NCBI GenBank assembly: GCA_965224235.1
Contig: CBDCYP010000002.1
Coordinates: 1,488,001-1,552,000 of the forward strand
Reading direction: 5' to 3'
Length of the DNA stretch: 64,000 bases
DNA from: G958295935 sp965224235
GTDB lineage: Bacteria; Chloroflexota; Dehalococcoidia; Lucifugimonadales; Lucifugimonadaceae
This document shows, one piece after another, positions 18,976 to 27,880 of the stretch (position 1 is its first letter; each line of letters starts with the position of its first letter). The notes below the pieces were generated by a model. That model was not told the origin of the DNA and ran no database searches. It saw nothing but the letters and a program-made list of their open reading frames with translations. The translations under genes were made by a program, and so were the position numbers.

Positions 18976-20541
18976 TCACCCTAGCATTTCGCGCAGTTCG
19001 GCCACATAAGAGTCGCCTCTCAACGTGCCAAGAGCCTTACGCTCAATCTGACGAATTCGCTCCCGTGTGAGGTTTAGCTCGCCGCCGATCTCCTCGAGGG
19101 TACGCGGGCGTCCATCAGTCAGTCCGAAACGGAGTTCGAGTACTCTTCGTTCTCGGACGGACAGGTGACTTAGCGCTCGGTCTACCTGATCGCGCATCGA
19201 AGCCTGGGCCGCCACGTCGGCAGGCGCGGGCGCAGAAATGTCGGGGATCAAGTCTCCAAGTTCGTTCTCTGCATCTTCCCCTATCGGCGTCTCCAACGAG
19301 ACGGGCTGTTGGGAAATCCGCATGATCTCGTCCACCCGCTCCACAGGCAGGTCCACTTTGCCGGCAAGCTCTTCGACACTCGGTTCGCGGTCCAGAACCT
19401 GACTCAACTCACGGCGGGCGCGCATGATCTTGTTGAGGGTTTCGACCACGTGCACAGGAATCCGGATGGTCCTGGCCTGGTCGGCGATGGCCCTTGTAAT
19501 GCCCTGTCGAATCCACCACGTCGCATACGTACTGAACTTGAACCCGCGGCGAAAGTCGAACTTCTCGATCGCGCGCATCAGTCCGATGTTGCCTTCCTGA
19601 ATCAGGTCGAGCATCGACAGGCCGCGATTGAGGTGTTTCTTGGCCACACTGACCACGAGACGCAAATTGGCTTCGCCAAGGTGCCGGCGGGCCTGTTCTC
19701 CCTCTGCCCGAATCCTCGCGAGGTGGATTGATATGAAGGGCGCCGCCAGCGTCTGGGAGTCCTGAAAGCTCGTCAAAGAAACCAGGTCCGCCAGGGAGCC
19801 AACCTGCGGGTCTTCAGGTAGTCGAACGGCAAATTCGGGCGGCGTCAGCCGTGTCAGGACCGAAAGCGCTGTCAGATTCTTGTGGGCGTCATTGGGCTCC
19901 ATGCTCAACGCGTCCGCAATAAAATTGACGACCTCATCATCTCTTCGGCCGTCTAGCGCGGTTCGAATCGGCGGTTCGCTAACCGCTGCCCGCAACGCCA
20001 CCGGGGCCGGCAGTCCAAGATACCGGGCTAGTGCGTCCAGAGTTTGTGCGAAGGAACTTAGCCTTGTAAGCGCCTCGCCCAGGACGACGGAGTCAGGCGG
20101 CGTCTGTTCATCAACCGTCAACTCGGACTCGATCTTTTCGAGCCACTGCGCAATTTCAACCGCGCGGGCCAGCACGACTTCGTCTGCTGCCGTTAGCAGC
20201 GCAACGCGGCTGATCTCGCGCAGATACATGCGGACCGTGTCTTCGGTCAGCTCTGTGTCTGCAGTCTCCTCGGCTAGTTGCCCGGCAATAGCGGCCGACT
20301 CGTCGGCCGCACGGGCTGTCTCCCACAGTGCCAGTTCCGACCCTGTGAAAGCCCGAGCATCCCCGCCGTGCTCGTTGGCTTCGTCATCGGATTCGCCCCC
20401 AAATGAGTCGAATTTCGCCCGAAGACCGCTATCGGCACGGCCAGGAATATCGTCGAGGAGTTGATCTTCAATTGTCGGTCGGGACTTCTGGACCAACCAT
20501 CCAGTCCTTTCGGCCCACCAGCGCCAGGGGAGGTACCCCAA
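18976..20541 (-). CDS. rpoD: RNA polymerase sigma-70 factor, RpoD/SigA type
   Basis: Promoter-recognition subunit. Region 1.2 is TEDTVRMYLREISRVALLT. Region 2 contains EANLRLVVSVAKKHLNRGLS, LDLIQEGNIGLMRAIEKFD and FSTYATWWIRQGITRAIAD. Region 3 has IPVHVVETLNKIMRARREL, and region 4 ends with RERRVLELRFGL and LTRERIRQIERKAL. A non-conserved segment of about 150 residues separates regions 1.2 and 2, as in primary sigma factors. The start is uncertain: the frame has a TTG at 20541, but coding-like sequence continues upstream to an in-frame TAA near 20620 without an ATG or GTG. Region 1.1 is not recognisable. Confidence 0.9.
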   Translation of the reverse strand: MGYLPWRWWAERTGWLVQKSRPTIEDQLLDDIPGRADSGLRAKFDSFGGESDDEANEHGGDARAFTGSELALWETARAADESAAIAGQLAEETADTELTEDTVRMYLREISRVALLTAADEVVLARAVEIAQWLEKIESELTVDEQTPPDSVVLGEALTRLSSFAQTLDALARYLGLPAPVALRAAVSEPPIRTALDGRRDDEVVNFIADALSMEPNDAHKNLTALSVLTRLTPPEFAVRLPEDPQVGSLADLVSLTSFQDSQTLAAPFISIHLARIRAEGEQARRHLGEANLRLVVSVAKKHLNRGLSMLDLIQEGNIGLMRAIEKFDFRRGFKFSTYATWWIRQGITRAIADQARTIRIPVHVVETLNKIMRARRELSQVLDREPSVEELAGKVDLPVERVDEIMRISQQPVSLETPIGEDAENELGDLIPDISAPAPADVAAQASMRDQVDRALSHLSVRERRVLELRFGLTDGRPRTLEEIGGELNLTRERIRQIERKALGTLRGDSYVAELREMLG

Positions 20542-20855
20542 AGCCGCGACGAATCGTTTTCCGTCACTGCTGTACTTGCGCGTCAGGGCAAGGCGCGGCT
20601 CTTCGTTGCCGCCTTCTTAATTGATTGATTAGATGCCGGAGAGTGAATACGGGTGTCAGGGACATCCGAACTAATCCGGTCACGGTGAATGGATATCTAT
20701 TTTATTTCAGTCGGCCGCGAAATAAAAGGGGGTATGACGAAAATCTTATCGCGTTCCCCTCATTGCGACGATATTAGTTCTGCGAAAAGCGGATTTCGCA
20801 AAGCTGACAAAACTGTGAGGACGGCATACACCATGCCGGTTCGTCGTACGCCCGC
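20542..20855. other. Intergenic region upstream of the sigma factor gene
   Basis: About 310 bp between the sigma factor start and the end of the neighbouring dehydrogenase gene. The first 80 bp could encode an N-terminal extension of the sigma factor. The rest is comparatively AT-rich (for example TATCTATTTTATTTC near 20693-20707) and is a reasonable place for a promoter, but I see no clear -35/-10 pair, hairpin or small gene. Confidence 0.4.
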
Positions 20856-21884
20856 TCAGTTGAACGAAATCACCATCTTGCCAGGTTTTCCGCCGTCAAA
20901 CCTCTCATACGCCTCCGGTGCGTCCTCGATGTCTACGCGTTCACTCACCAGACTGTCGAGGTCGATTTCACGTCGGACTACGAATTCCGCCGCTTCTGCC
21001 AGACCGAACGTGCTGAAGGTCCAGGAACCCAAAAGCGTAAGGTGGCGGTGAATGATGTGCGGAGTCGCCTCGAACGTCACCGTTCCGCCTTCTCCGACTA
21101 GGCATGATCTGCCAAAGAGCCTTGTGGATTCCACCGCGGCGACTCGCGTTTCAGGCCGCCCTACCGCTTCGAGAGTCGCCTCTGCGCCTTCGCCCCCGGT
21201 CAGTTCCTTGATCTGCTCGACCGCCGAGCCGTCCGAGTTGTCCACCGTTCGCCACGCGCCAGCCTCCGCAGCCAACTTCAGGCGCTCACTGGCTATGTCG
21301 ACCGCCACCACCTGTGCGCCCATGGCCGTACCGAGGACGGTCGCCGCAAGGCCGACCGGCCCGGCGCCGAACACGGCAAGCACGTCACGCCCGGAAACCT
21401 GTAGCTTCTTGAGGGCCTGGAAAGCCGTTGTAGCGCCGCATGCAAGATAAGCGCCTGCGTCAAACGTGAGATCGTCCGAAAGCGGTATGCACGTGTTCTC
21501 ATGGGCCACCATGTATTCGCCGTGCCCGCCGTGGGTGCTTCCGCCGTAGTAAAGCCGCTTCTCGGTTACCGGGCAAAGTTGTGTCCAGCCGATGACGCAG
21601 TATCGGCACTCGCCGCAACCCAGGTAGTGGTGTTGCATGATGCGCGCGCCTACGGCGACCTTCGTGACCCCGGATCCCAGCTCCACAACTTCGCCGCACG
21701 GCTCGTGGCCCGGCCGATTCTTGTAAAGTCGGCCTGCCGATGGGTCTGACCGGTATCCGTGCAGATCGCTTCCGCACATACCTGACGAGCGAAGTTTGAT
21801 CAGCGCCTCGTTCTGCCCCGGCGGTTCATCCGGATAGTCGATTACTTCACACTGTCTGTTGCCCTGGAATCGCACCCCTCGCAT
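20856..21884 (-). CDS. Zinc-dependent medium-chain alcohol dehydrogenase
   Basis: MDR-superfamily NAD(P)-dependent dehydrogenase of 342 aa. The catalytic zinc site is GMCGSDLHGY with GHEPCGEVVELG. The structural zinc loop carries the Cys set CGECRYCVIGWTQLC. The Rossmann motif is GAGPVGLAA near residue 170. It resembles threonine/sorbitol dehydrogenase-type enzymes; substrate unknown. The ATG follows GGGAGA. It diverges from the aminotransferase at 22042 across 157 bp, which should contain both promoters. Confidence 0.88.
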   Translation of the reverse strand: MRGVRFQGNRQCEVIDYPDEPPGQNEALIKLRSSGMCGSDLHGYRSDPSAGRLYKNRPGHEPCGEVVELGSGVTKVAVGARIMQHHYLGCGECRYCVIGWTQLCPVTEKRLYYGGSTHGGHGEYMVAHENTCIPLSDDLTFDAGAYLACGATTAFQALKKLQVSGRDVLAVFGAGPVGLAATVLGTAMGAQVVAVDIASERLKLAAEAGAWRTVDNSDGSAVEQIKELTGGEGAEATLEAVGRPETRVAAVESTRLFGRSCLVGEGGTVTFEATPHIIHRHLTLLGSWTFSTFGLAEAAEFVVRREIDLDSLVSERVDIEDAPEAYERFDGGKPGKMVISFN

Positions 21885-22041
21885 TGAGTTCTCCCTCGTT
21901 CGATCACTGCAAAGCCCGAGATTCGTCGCTTTGCCAATTGCCGTTTACAGATTGTCCGCTAGCAAATTGCAGCCGTCAAAGCCACAGAATACACTTGTGC
22001 GACCTTATAAGAACTTCCCTTGACGTCTGGAGCCCCATCGA

Positions 22042-23262
22042 ATGCCCGGTTCATTTAACTACGACGACCTGTTCTCAGAGAACTCGAATGACACCCCTCT
22101 CAGGGTTGTTACTCACGCCGAGTACGACTTCGCAGTAGCCTACCCTGCCCCCGAGACTCTGCCAATCGACGGTCTGACCACAGCGCTCCAGGTCATGTTA
22201 GACGCAAGAGCCGACGAAATGGCCCGGAACCTCGCATATTATCCCCATACGCAGGGGTCGGTCGAATTGCGGGAGTACACGTCCGACAAACTGATGAAGG
22301 ACCGCGGCATCGCTGTTTCACCTGATGAAATCATGCTCACCGCAGGGTCCGGAGAGGCGATAGGTCTTGTAGTTCAGGCGCTTACCAATCCCGGAGACAC
22401 GGTCCTGACCGAACGATACGTCTACACGGGCACCCTGGGCCAGTTGCAGCGATTCGGAGCCGACGTAGTAGGCGTACCGATCGACTCCGACGGGATCATC
22501 CCTGAGGCGTTGGCCGAGCTCATGGACGATCTAACCGCGGCCGGCAGACGACCCAAATACCTGTACACCATCCCCGAACATCAGAACCCCACCGGTTCGA
22601 CACTTCCGGAATCGCGAAGACGGGACATACTGGGAATCGCCCACCGGCACGGTATGCCCATCCTTGAGGACGACTGCTACGTCGATCTACGGTTCGAGGG
22701 GGAGACTCAACCGGCGTTCAGGACATTGGACGATGACGGAATCGTCATCCACGTTGCTTCTTACTCGAAACTAGTGGCGCCCGGCCTCCGACTCGGTTAC
22801 TTCACTGCGCAAGGCGATGTGATGAGACGGGCGGCCAGCTTCAAGATCGGCAGCGGTCCCAGTCAATTTTCAGCGTACGCCGTCGAAGGGTTCCTGCGAG
22901 ATCACCTCGATCAGCACCGGGCCAGATTCAACCCGCTGCTCAAGGAAAAGCGGGATGCGATGATTGACTCCCTCGAAACTAACTTCGCAGGGACCGGAGC
23001 GACGTGGTCACGGCCTGAGGGCGGCTGTTACGTGTGGCTGACCATGCCGACCGGCGCTGACCTGGGAGCAGTACAGCCGGCGTGTATGGAGGGTGGAGTC
23101 GGCTATGTAGCGGGTCCCGCATTCGCTCCGAACGACGACGGCGCGCATTGTGCACGGTTGTGCTTTGCGTTCGAGACGCCCGAGAAGAACCGCAAGGGGA
23201 TAGCGCGGCTTGCCGAGCTATTTGACGATCTCGGCGTAATGAATGCCGTCGCCGCCAACTGA
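22042..23262 (+). CDS. PLP-dependent aminotransferase, class I/II (MocR/LysN-like, no DNA-binding domain)
   Basis: Fold-type I aminotransferase of 406 aa. Landmarks are SGEAIGLVVQAL, the IPEHQNPTGSTLP Asn-Pro motif, ILEDDCYVDLRF with the PLP-ring Asp, and the Schiff-base Lys in SYSKLVAPGLRLGYF. The C-terminal GGCYVWLTMP and CARLCFAFE follow. These are characteristic of 2-aminoadipate/aromatic aminotransferases related to the MocR catalytic domain, but the N-terminal winged helix of MocR is absent. The amino donor and acceptor are unknown. Confidence 0.87.
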   Translation: MPGSFNYDDLFSENSNDTPLRVVTHAEYDFAVAYPAPETLPIDGLTTALQVMLDARADEMARNLAYYPHTQGSVELREYTSDKLMKDRGIAVSPDEIMLTAGSGEAIGLVVQALTNPGDTVLTERYVYTGTLGQLQRFGADVVGVPIDSDGIIPEALAELMDDLTAAGRRPKYLYTIPEHQNPTGSTLPESRRRDILGIAHRHGMPILEDDCYVDLRFEGETQPAFRTLDDDGIVIHVASYSKLVAPGLRLGYFTAQGDVMRRAASFKIGSGPSQFSAYAVEGFLRDHLDQHRARFNPLLKEKRDAMIDSLETNFAGTGATWSRPEGGCYVWLTMPTGADLGAVQPACMEGGVGYVAGPAFAPNDDGAHCARLCFAFETPEKNRKGIARLAELFDDLGVMNAVAAN

Positions 23263-23400
23263 GAGGCCGTGATTAAATCCCTCCGAGCCATTTTATTGAG
23301 ACCGTTTCCAAAGCTGAATTGAGACTGAAGACCCGCAGGATTCGCAATAAAATCACAACCTCTGAGTCGGGCACCCCACGCGAGGCAGCCCACCACGTCA

Positions 23401-24057
23401 TCAGTTCATGCTGAAACGGCTCTCATCGCTGCCCGGTCCGGCGCGCATGATCGAGGCCTGAATTCTCATTATCTCTTCGTCCATTAAGGCAATCCCGGCC
23501 TGAAGACGTGCTGTGGTTGTGTCGGCTGCCAGCAGCCGTTGACGCGAACGCTCGGGCGCCGAACTCGCAAGAATCCCAATGAAGTAGGACAGGACCAGGG
23601 GGTCGTCAGGGATGCGCATTGCCGAATGCCACGCCCCCTGCGCCGCAAGCATCGTCGAAAGAAAACGCTGCGCCTCGGAGATGGCCTGTCTCAATGCGGC
23701 CTTGTCCACAACCGACCTGTCGTCTTCTTTGAGCACCTCGATTTCACCCATCAGGTAGCTCTTCGACCGATCGAGCTTCGATATACGAAATCGTTGTTCT
23801 CCAACGACCGTAATCGGCAATGAACCTCTCGACGGGGCGCCGAGATGATTGATGCGGGCAACGGTCCCGACGTCGAACGGCGTAGCGTAACCGCCCGCTT
23901 CGACCCCCTCCCGAATCAACACGACACCGAATCTCCGGTCATTGTCGAGGCAGTACCTGAGCATTTCCTTGTAGCGGTCCTCGAAGATCCTGAGCGGCAG
24001 CGTGGCGCCCGGGAAGAGGACCGTGCCCAGTGGAAAAAGTGGCAATCTGAGTGACAT
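23401..24057 (-). CDS. LON peptidase substrate-binding (N-terminal) domain protein
   Basis: A stand-alone LON-N (PUA-like beta barrel) domain without the AAA or protease parts, 218 aa. It opens with LRLPLFPLGTVLFPGATLPL, followed by LRIFEDRYKEML, GTVARI, and the strand IEVLKEDD, as in bacterial YcaP/LonN homologues. A helical C-terminal part (AISEAQRFLSTMLAAQG) completes it. Function in bacteria is unclear; a substrate-adaptor role has been proposed for the domain. It diverges from the M20 hydrolase gene. Confidence 0.85.
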   Translation of the reverse strand: MSLRLPLFPLGTVLFPGATLPLRIFEDRYKEMLRYCLDNDRRFGVVLIREGVEAGGYATPFDVGTVARINHLGAPSRGSLPITVVGEQRFRISKLDRSKSYLMGEIEVLKEDDRSVVDKAALRQAISEAQRFLSTMLAAQGAWHSAMRIPDDPLVLSYFIGILASSAPERSRQRLLAADTTTARLQAGIALMDEEIMRIQASIMRAGPGSDESRFSMN

Positions 24058-24152
24058 CAGTCTGAGTTTAGCAACCGTTTCAAGTAACGCGCGGTGCTAT
24101 CCTGAACGCCCTTTCATAAGTGAAATCACCAACTGCGGCCAAGAAGGTGCAA

Positions 24153-25316
24153 GTGAACGAAATCATCTCCGAATCGATAACCGATCTGAAGCCTTACCTT
24201 GTCTCGACGAGGCGCAAGTTCCACTCAATGCCGGAGCTTGCCTTTCGGGAAACCGTCACCGCAAGGGCCATCGCCGCCGAGTTGCGGATCATGGGGTTGG
24301 ATGTACGGACCGGCATTGGCAAGACCGGGCTTACGGCCACGGTGCAAGGCCCGTCTGACGGACCGACGCTAGTGATCAGGGCCGATATCGACGGCCTGCC
24401 GCTCGACGAAGCAACCGGTCTCGGCTTTGCGTCTACCAACGGCGCGATGCACGCGTGCGGCCACGATGGCCACATCGCCGTCGCTCTCGGTACCGCGCGG
24501 ACCCTGGCGGGCATGAGCGATCGGCTGCGAGGGCGTGTGGTGTTCGTGTTCCAACCGGCGGAAGAGGTGGCTCAGGGAGCGCTCGCCATGCTGGAGGACG
24601 GTCTTTTTGACGATGGCCTCCCGGATCGCGTGATCGGCCTTCACATATGGAATCAGGCCCCGGCCGGCAGCGTTATCGTAAATCGGGGAACCGTGTTCGC
24701 CAGCGCAGATATGTTCAGGGTGTCCGTGACCGGCAAGGGCGGGCATGGCGCGTTGCCTCACCTCGCCGTCGATCCGGTAATGGCCGCTGCCCAGATCATC
24801 ACCACGGCCCAGACGATCGTCAGCCGGGAAATACAGCCCAATGAAATGGGCGTCGTTACCTTCGGCCGGATCAACGGCGGCACGGCCCCCAACGTCATTG
24901 CCGACAGCGTAACAATCGAGGGAACCAGCCGCTCGTACCGGCCCGAGACCCGGGACGCCATACATTCCGCATTGACCCGCATCACGTCAGGCGTGGCCGA
25001 AACGTTGCGAGCCAAGGCGAAGTTCGAGGTCCTCTTCGGAGCGCCGCCGGTCGTCAACAACCCCCAAGTGGCTGATCAGGTGGCTCGCAGCGCCATTCAG
25101 GTTGTCGGCGAAGTCGGCGTGGGGGAGGCCCCGCCGGTATCCCTCGGCGACGACATGTCAGAGTTCCTGTTGCGCGCGCCGGGCTGTTACTTCCTGCTGG
25201 GAGGGGCGAAACAAGGCGCCGAGCCACATCACAACCCCCGATTCGACTTCGACGAGGCCTGTCTGCCGATCGGGGCGGAAGTGATGATTCGCAGCGCGCT
25301 CGACTATCTCGCCTGA
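24153..25316 (+). CDS. M20-family amidohydrolase/aminoacylase
   Basis: Zinc-dependent hydrolase of N-acyl amino acids or similar amides (hippurate hydrolase/IAA-amino-acid hydrolase group), 388 aa. Metal ligands are in HACGHDGHIAVAL, FQPAEEVAQGA, GLHIWNQ and a C-terminal His in PHHNPRFDFDE. The dimerisation insert starts at FRVSVTGKGGHGALPH. The frame begins at a GTG at 24120, but AAGAAGG lies a few bases before the GTG at 24153, so I prefer that start. It is cytoplasmic, with no signal peptide. Confidence 0.87.
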   Translation: MNEIISESITDLKPYLVSTRRKFHSMPELAFRETVTARAIAAELRIMGLDVRTGIGKTGLTATVQGPSDGPTLVIRADIDGLPLDEATGLGFASTNGAMHACGHDGHIAVALGTARTLAGMSDRLRGRVVFVFQPAEEVAQGALAMLEDGLFDDGLPDRVIGLHIWNQAPAGSVIVNRGTVFASADMFRVSVTGKGGHGALPHLAVDPVMAAAQIITTAQTIVSREIQPNEMGVVTFGRINGGTAPNVIADSVTIEGTSRSYRPETRDAIHSALTRITSGVAETLRAKAKFEVLFGAPPVVNNPQVADQVARSAIQVVGEVGVGEAPPVSLGDDMSEFLLRAPGCYFLLGGAKQGAEPHHNPRFDFDEACLPIGAEVMIRSALDYLA

Positions 25317-25386
25317 ATTCACCATCCGGCTTCGACTGCCAGCGAACGGACAGCCAAAGCCGACGCGTGCGCCTGAAATTCGCGGC

Positions 25387-26652
25387 CTAAAGACCGGCGG
25401 CTTCGTTGATCTCGGCCTGGTACTCCTCGACCTCGCCCTCAAGCAGTTGGGACATCCTCACGGGCTCCCCGGAGATGCCAGACTCAAGCGTTCCGTAGCT
25501 GACCGCCAAAGCCTTCATCCCCAATTCGGGTCCAACTTCGATAGGCGAACCCGTTTCGATGGCACGGGCCAACTCGAGATACTCCAGGCCGATGATCTTG
25601 CGGTCGGTCTGTCTGAAGTCCCGTTCGTATGACGTAATCCGGCGGGCGCCGTCCCAGAATGGGGCAGTAATGTCGTCCAGTTCCCAGTCGGGAACCAGAT
25701 CGAGAAGATCGTCACCCTTGATCGAATCGTCTCTTCCCTCGATATGGACCACCGGCCCGATGCCGCTGCGGCTGGGCGGCAACTCTATGACCCCCTGGCT
25801 CCCGTGGACGGTATTTACGCCCACCGAGAAACCGTGCGACGCGTTGCTGCTCGAGTAGTTTCCTATAGCCCCTGAAGTGAACTTGAGGGTGGCAAAAGCC
25901 GTGTCCTCCTGGTCGATCTCTACAGTTTCCTGGCCTGCGAACACATCCTCCGTCCGGTGCCTGTAAAACGTTCCAATGTCGCCAGCCAGAGGTATCCGCG
26001 TTCTCACCGGCGTGAAGAGTCCGGTCTGGGCGTAGATGGTCTCTACGTCTCCCATGAAATACAACAGCAAGTCGCCATCGTGAACGCCTCCATCAATGAG
26101 ATATCCGCCGCGGCTCTTCAGCCCGCGCCATGCGGTGTCGTGCATGAGCGCCGAGCCGCCGCCAAGGCCGGCCTTGAATATGAAGTACGGCTCCCCTATC
26201 GCGCCGCCGTCGATCAGCGCCTTGGCGAGCCTGTTCATGGGGTCGCGACGGTAATTCTCTGCGATCGACAACACCTTGCCCGACCTCTCGGCCGCGGCGC
26301 GCATTATCTGACACGCGCGAATCGTGATACCCATAGGCTTTTCGGTGATGACGTTCACCCCCGCGTCCAGCGCCTTGACGGCGAACACGTGGTGCATGCG
26401 CGTGTCCGTGACGATGTCTATGGCGTCGAGCGGCTTCTGTTCCACCAGCATGCGGTCAAAGTCGGTGTAAACGTTCGGACGGTCGCCGGTGGCTTCTTCA
26501 ACGGCCGAAGCGACGTGATTGGCGGAGGACTCATACAGGTCGCAAACTGCGACCATCTTCACCTCGTTGGAGTGTTTTCGAAGTTCGAGGTAACCGTGGG
26601 CATGTCTGAGACCCATGCCTCCGCATCCAACTAGCGCGCTGTGAACAGTCAA
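25387..26652 (-). CDS. Gfo/Idh/MocA-family oxidoreductase
   Basis: NAD(P)-dependent sugar/cyclitol dehydrogenase family, 421 aa. The N-terminal Rossmann segment is ALVGCGGMGLRHAHGYLEL. The catalytic EKPMG appears as VITEKPMGI near residue 100. The C-terminal alpha/beta domain includes GGYLIDGGVHDGDLL with the Asp-x-x-x-His pair. The start is a TTG at 26652 with GGAGGA 8-9 nt upstream. The next gene downstream on the same strand is an MDR. The two lie about 75 bp apart in the opposite order, so a two-gene sugar-acid operon (MDR then this gene) is possible. Confidence 0.86.
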   Translation of the reverse strand: MTVHSALVGCGGMGLRHAHGYLELRKHSNEVKMVAVCDLYESSANHVASAVEEATGDRPNVYTDFDRMLVEQKPLDAIDIVTDTRMHHVFAVKALDAGVNVITEKPMGITIRACQIMRAAAERSGKVLSIAENYRRDPMNRLAKALIDGGAIGEPYFIFKAGLGGGSALMHDTAWRGLKSRGGYLIDGGVHDGDLLLYFMGDVETIYAQTGLFTPVRTRIPLAGDIGTFYRHRTEDVFAGQETVEIDQEDTAFATLKFTSGAIGNYSSSNASHGFSVGVNTVHGSQGVIELPPSRSGIGPVVHIEGRDDSIKGDDLLDLVPDWELDDITAPFWDGARRITSYERDFRQTDRKIIGLEYLELARAIETGSPIEVGPELGMKALAVSYGTLESGISGEPVRMSQLLEGEVEEYQAEINEAAGL

Positions 26653-26727
26653 TGTCTGGTTCCTCCAGGTCTCGAATAGTGCCAGCCCGGGGCGTAATGA
26701 ACAGGGCCCGGGGTGGTTGCAGGAAGG

Positions 26728-27744
26728 TTAGCGCATGTGGGGAGCGATGGCAGTCTTTACCGATCTGGATGTCACGTTGGACGCGGCTTCCATGGCTTCC
26801 GCTACCCCATCCAGCGGATACCGGTCTCCCATCACGCCCGTCAGATCAATCTGAGCCAACAGATTTATCGCCCTGATGTACCCGTCGCCCCGGCCAAACG
26901 AGTTGACGATGATCAGTTCCTTGTAATGCGTCTCGAACAGGTCGCTCGGGATGGTGGTCCCCTTGGGGCTGACTCCCAGAATCAGAACCTCGCCGCGCGG
27001 TCTCGCCACCTGGATGGCCAGATCGACCAGTTCCGGCTTGCCCACGGCCTCGACCGCCAGATCGATTCCCCTGCCCGCGGTCACCTCGTCGACGACCTCC
27101 TGTAACGGTCCGGACGCAGGATCATGTACAAAGTCGGCCCCCATGCGAAGAGCCTGCTCACGTCTGAACGGGACGGGGTCGGAAAGTATCGAAACGCCCA
27201 TTCCGCGGGCCTTGGCGAACGCAAGGGTCAGCAAACCGATCACGCCGCCGCCGATTACGACCATGTTGGAACCGCCAGGGGTCATACACCGTTCGAGCCC
27301 CACCAGGCATACCGCCGCCGGTTCACCAAGCGCGGCGTTTGCGACCGATAGTCCTTCGGGAAGGTCATGCACAACGGAGTTGGGCAACACGGCGTACTCG
27401 GCATATCCACCGGGCCGCTTCGAATGGCCGACGCGCTCACAGCGGGAATGACGGCCAATGCGGCAGTTCCAGCATTGACGGCAGTAAGGGCTCGGTTCCG
27501 GCGCAACATCCATCTCTAGTCGGGAACTGTCGACACCCGCACCGACGTCGACTATCGTGCCGCTCCACTCGTGGCCCATCACCCTCGGAGGGTCGCCCGG
27601 GAAGAGACCTTGCGTAATGTGGACGTCTGTACCGCAAATGCCGCAAGTATCGACTTTCAGCAATACCTCACCCGGTCCGGGTATCGGATCCGGAATTTCA
27701 TCAATGGTGAATTTGGTTCCGCCGTGCCAGGTTGCGACTTTCAT
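26728..27744 (-). CDS. Zinc-dependent MDR dehydrogenase (sorbitol/threonine dehydrogenase-like)
   Basis: A 338-aa polyol-type dehydrogenase. The catalytic zinc ligands are in CGICGTDVHI and GHEWSGTIVDVG. A structural zinc loop with the Cys set CRQCWNCRIGRHSRC is present. The nucleotide motif GGGVIGLLTLAFA is near residue 165. Family members oxidise sugar alcohols or L-threonine; substrate unknown. It lies upstream of the Gfo/Idh gene on the same strand and diverges from the class III aminotransferase. A 135-bp intergenic region holds the divergent promoters. Confidence 0.87.
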   Translation of the reverse strand: MKVATWHGGTKFTIDEIPDPIPGPGEVLLKVDTCGICGTDVHITQGLFPGDPPRVMGHEWSGTIVDVGAGVDSSRLEMDVAPEPSPYCRQCWNCRIGRHSRCERVGHSKRPGGYAEYAVLPNSVVHDLPEGLSVANAALGEPAAVCLVGLERCMTPGGSNMVVIGGGVIGLLTLAFAKARGMGVSILSDPVPFRREQALRMGADFVHDPASGPLQEVVDEVTAGRGIDLAVEAVGKPELVDLAIQVARPRGEVLILGVSPKGTTIPSDLFETHYKELIIVNSFGRGDGYIRAINLLAQIDLTGVMGDRYPLDGVAEAMEAASNVTSRSVKTAIAPHMR

Positions 27745-27880
27745 GATCTGCGCGCTCCATCACTCAGTTCTTTCGTAGACCGCCGAATTCTATGCCTTTT
27801 TGCCTGCATTGCGTTGACACCTGCGTGCCGGAAGGTCAGCATGTCCAGTAACGGACATCAGTCGCCGGGGAGGACCCCAA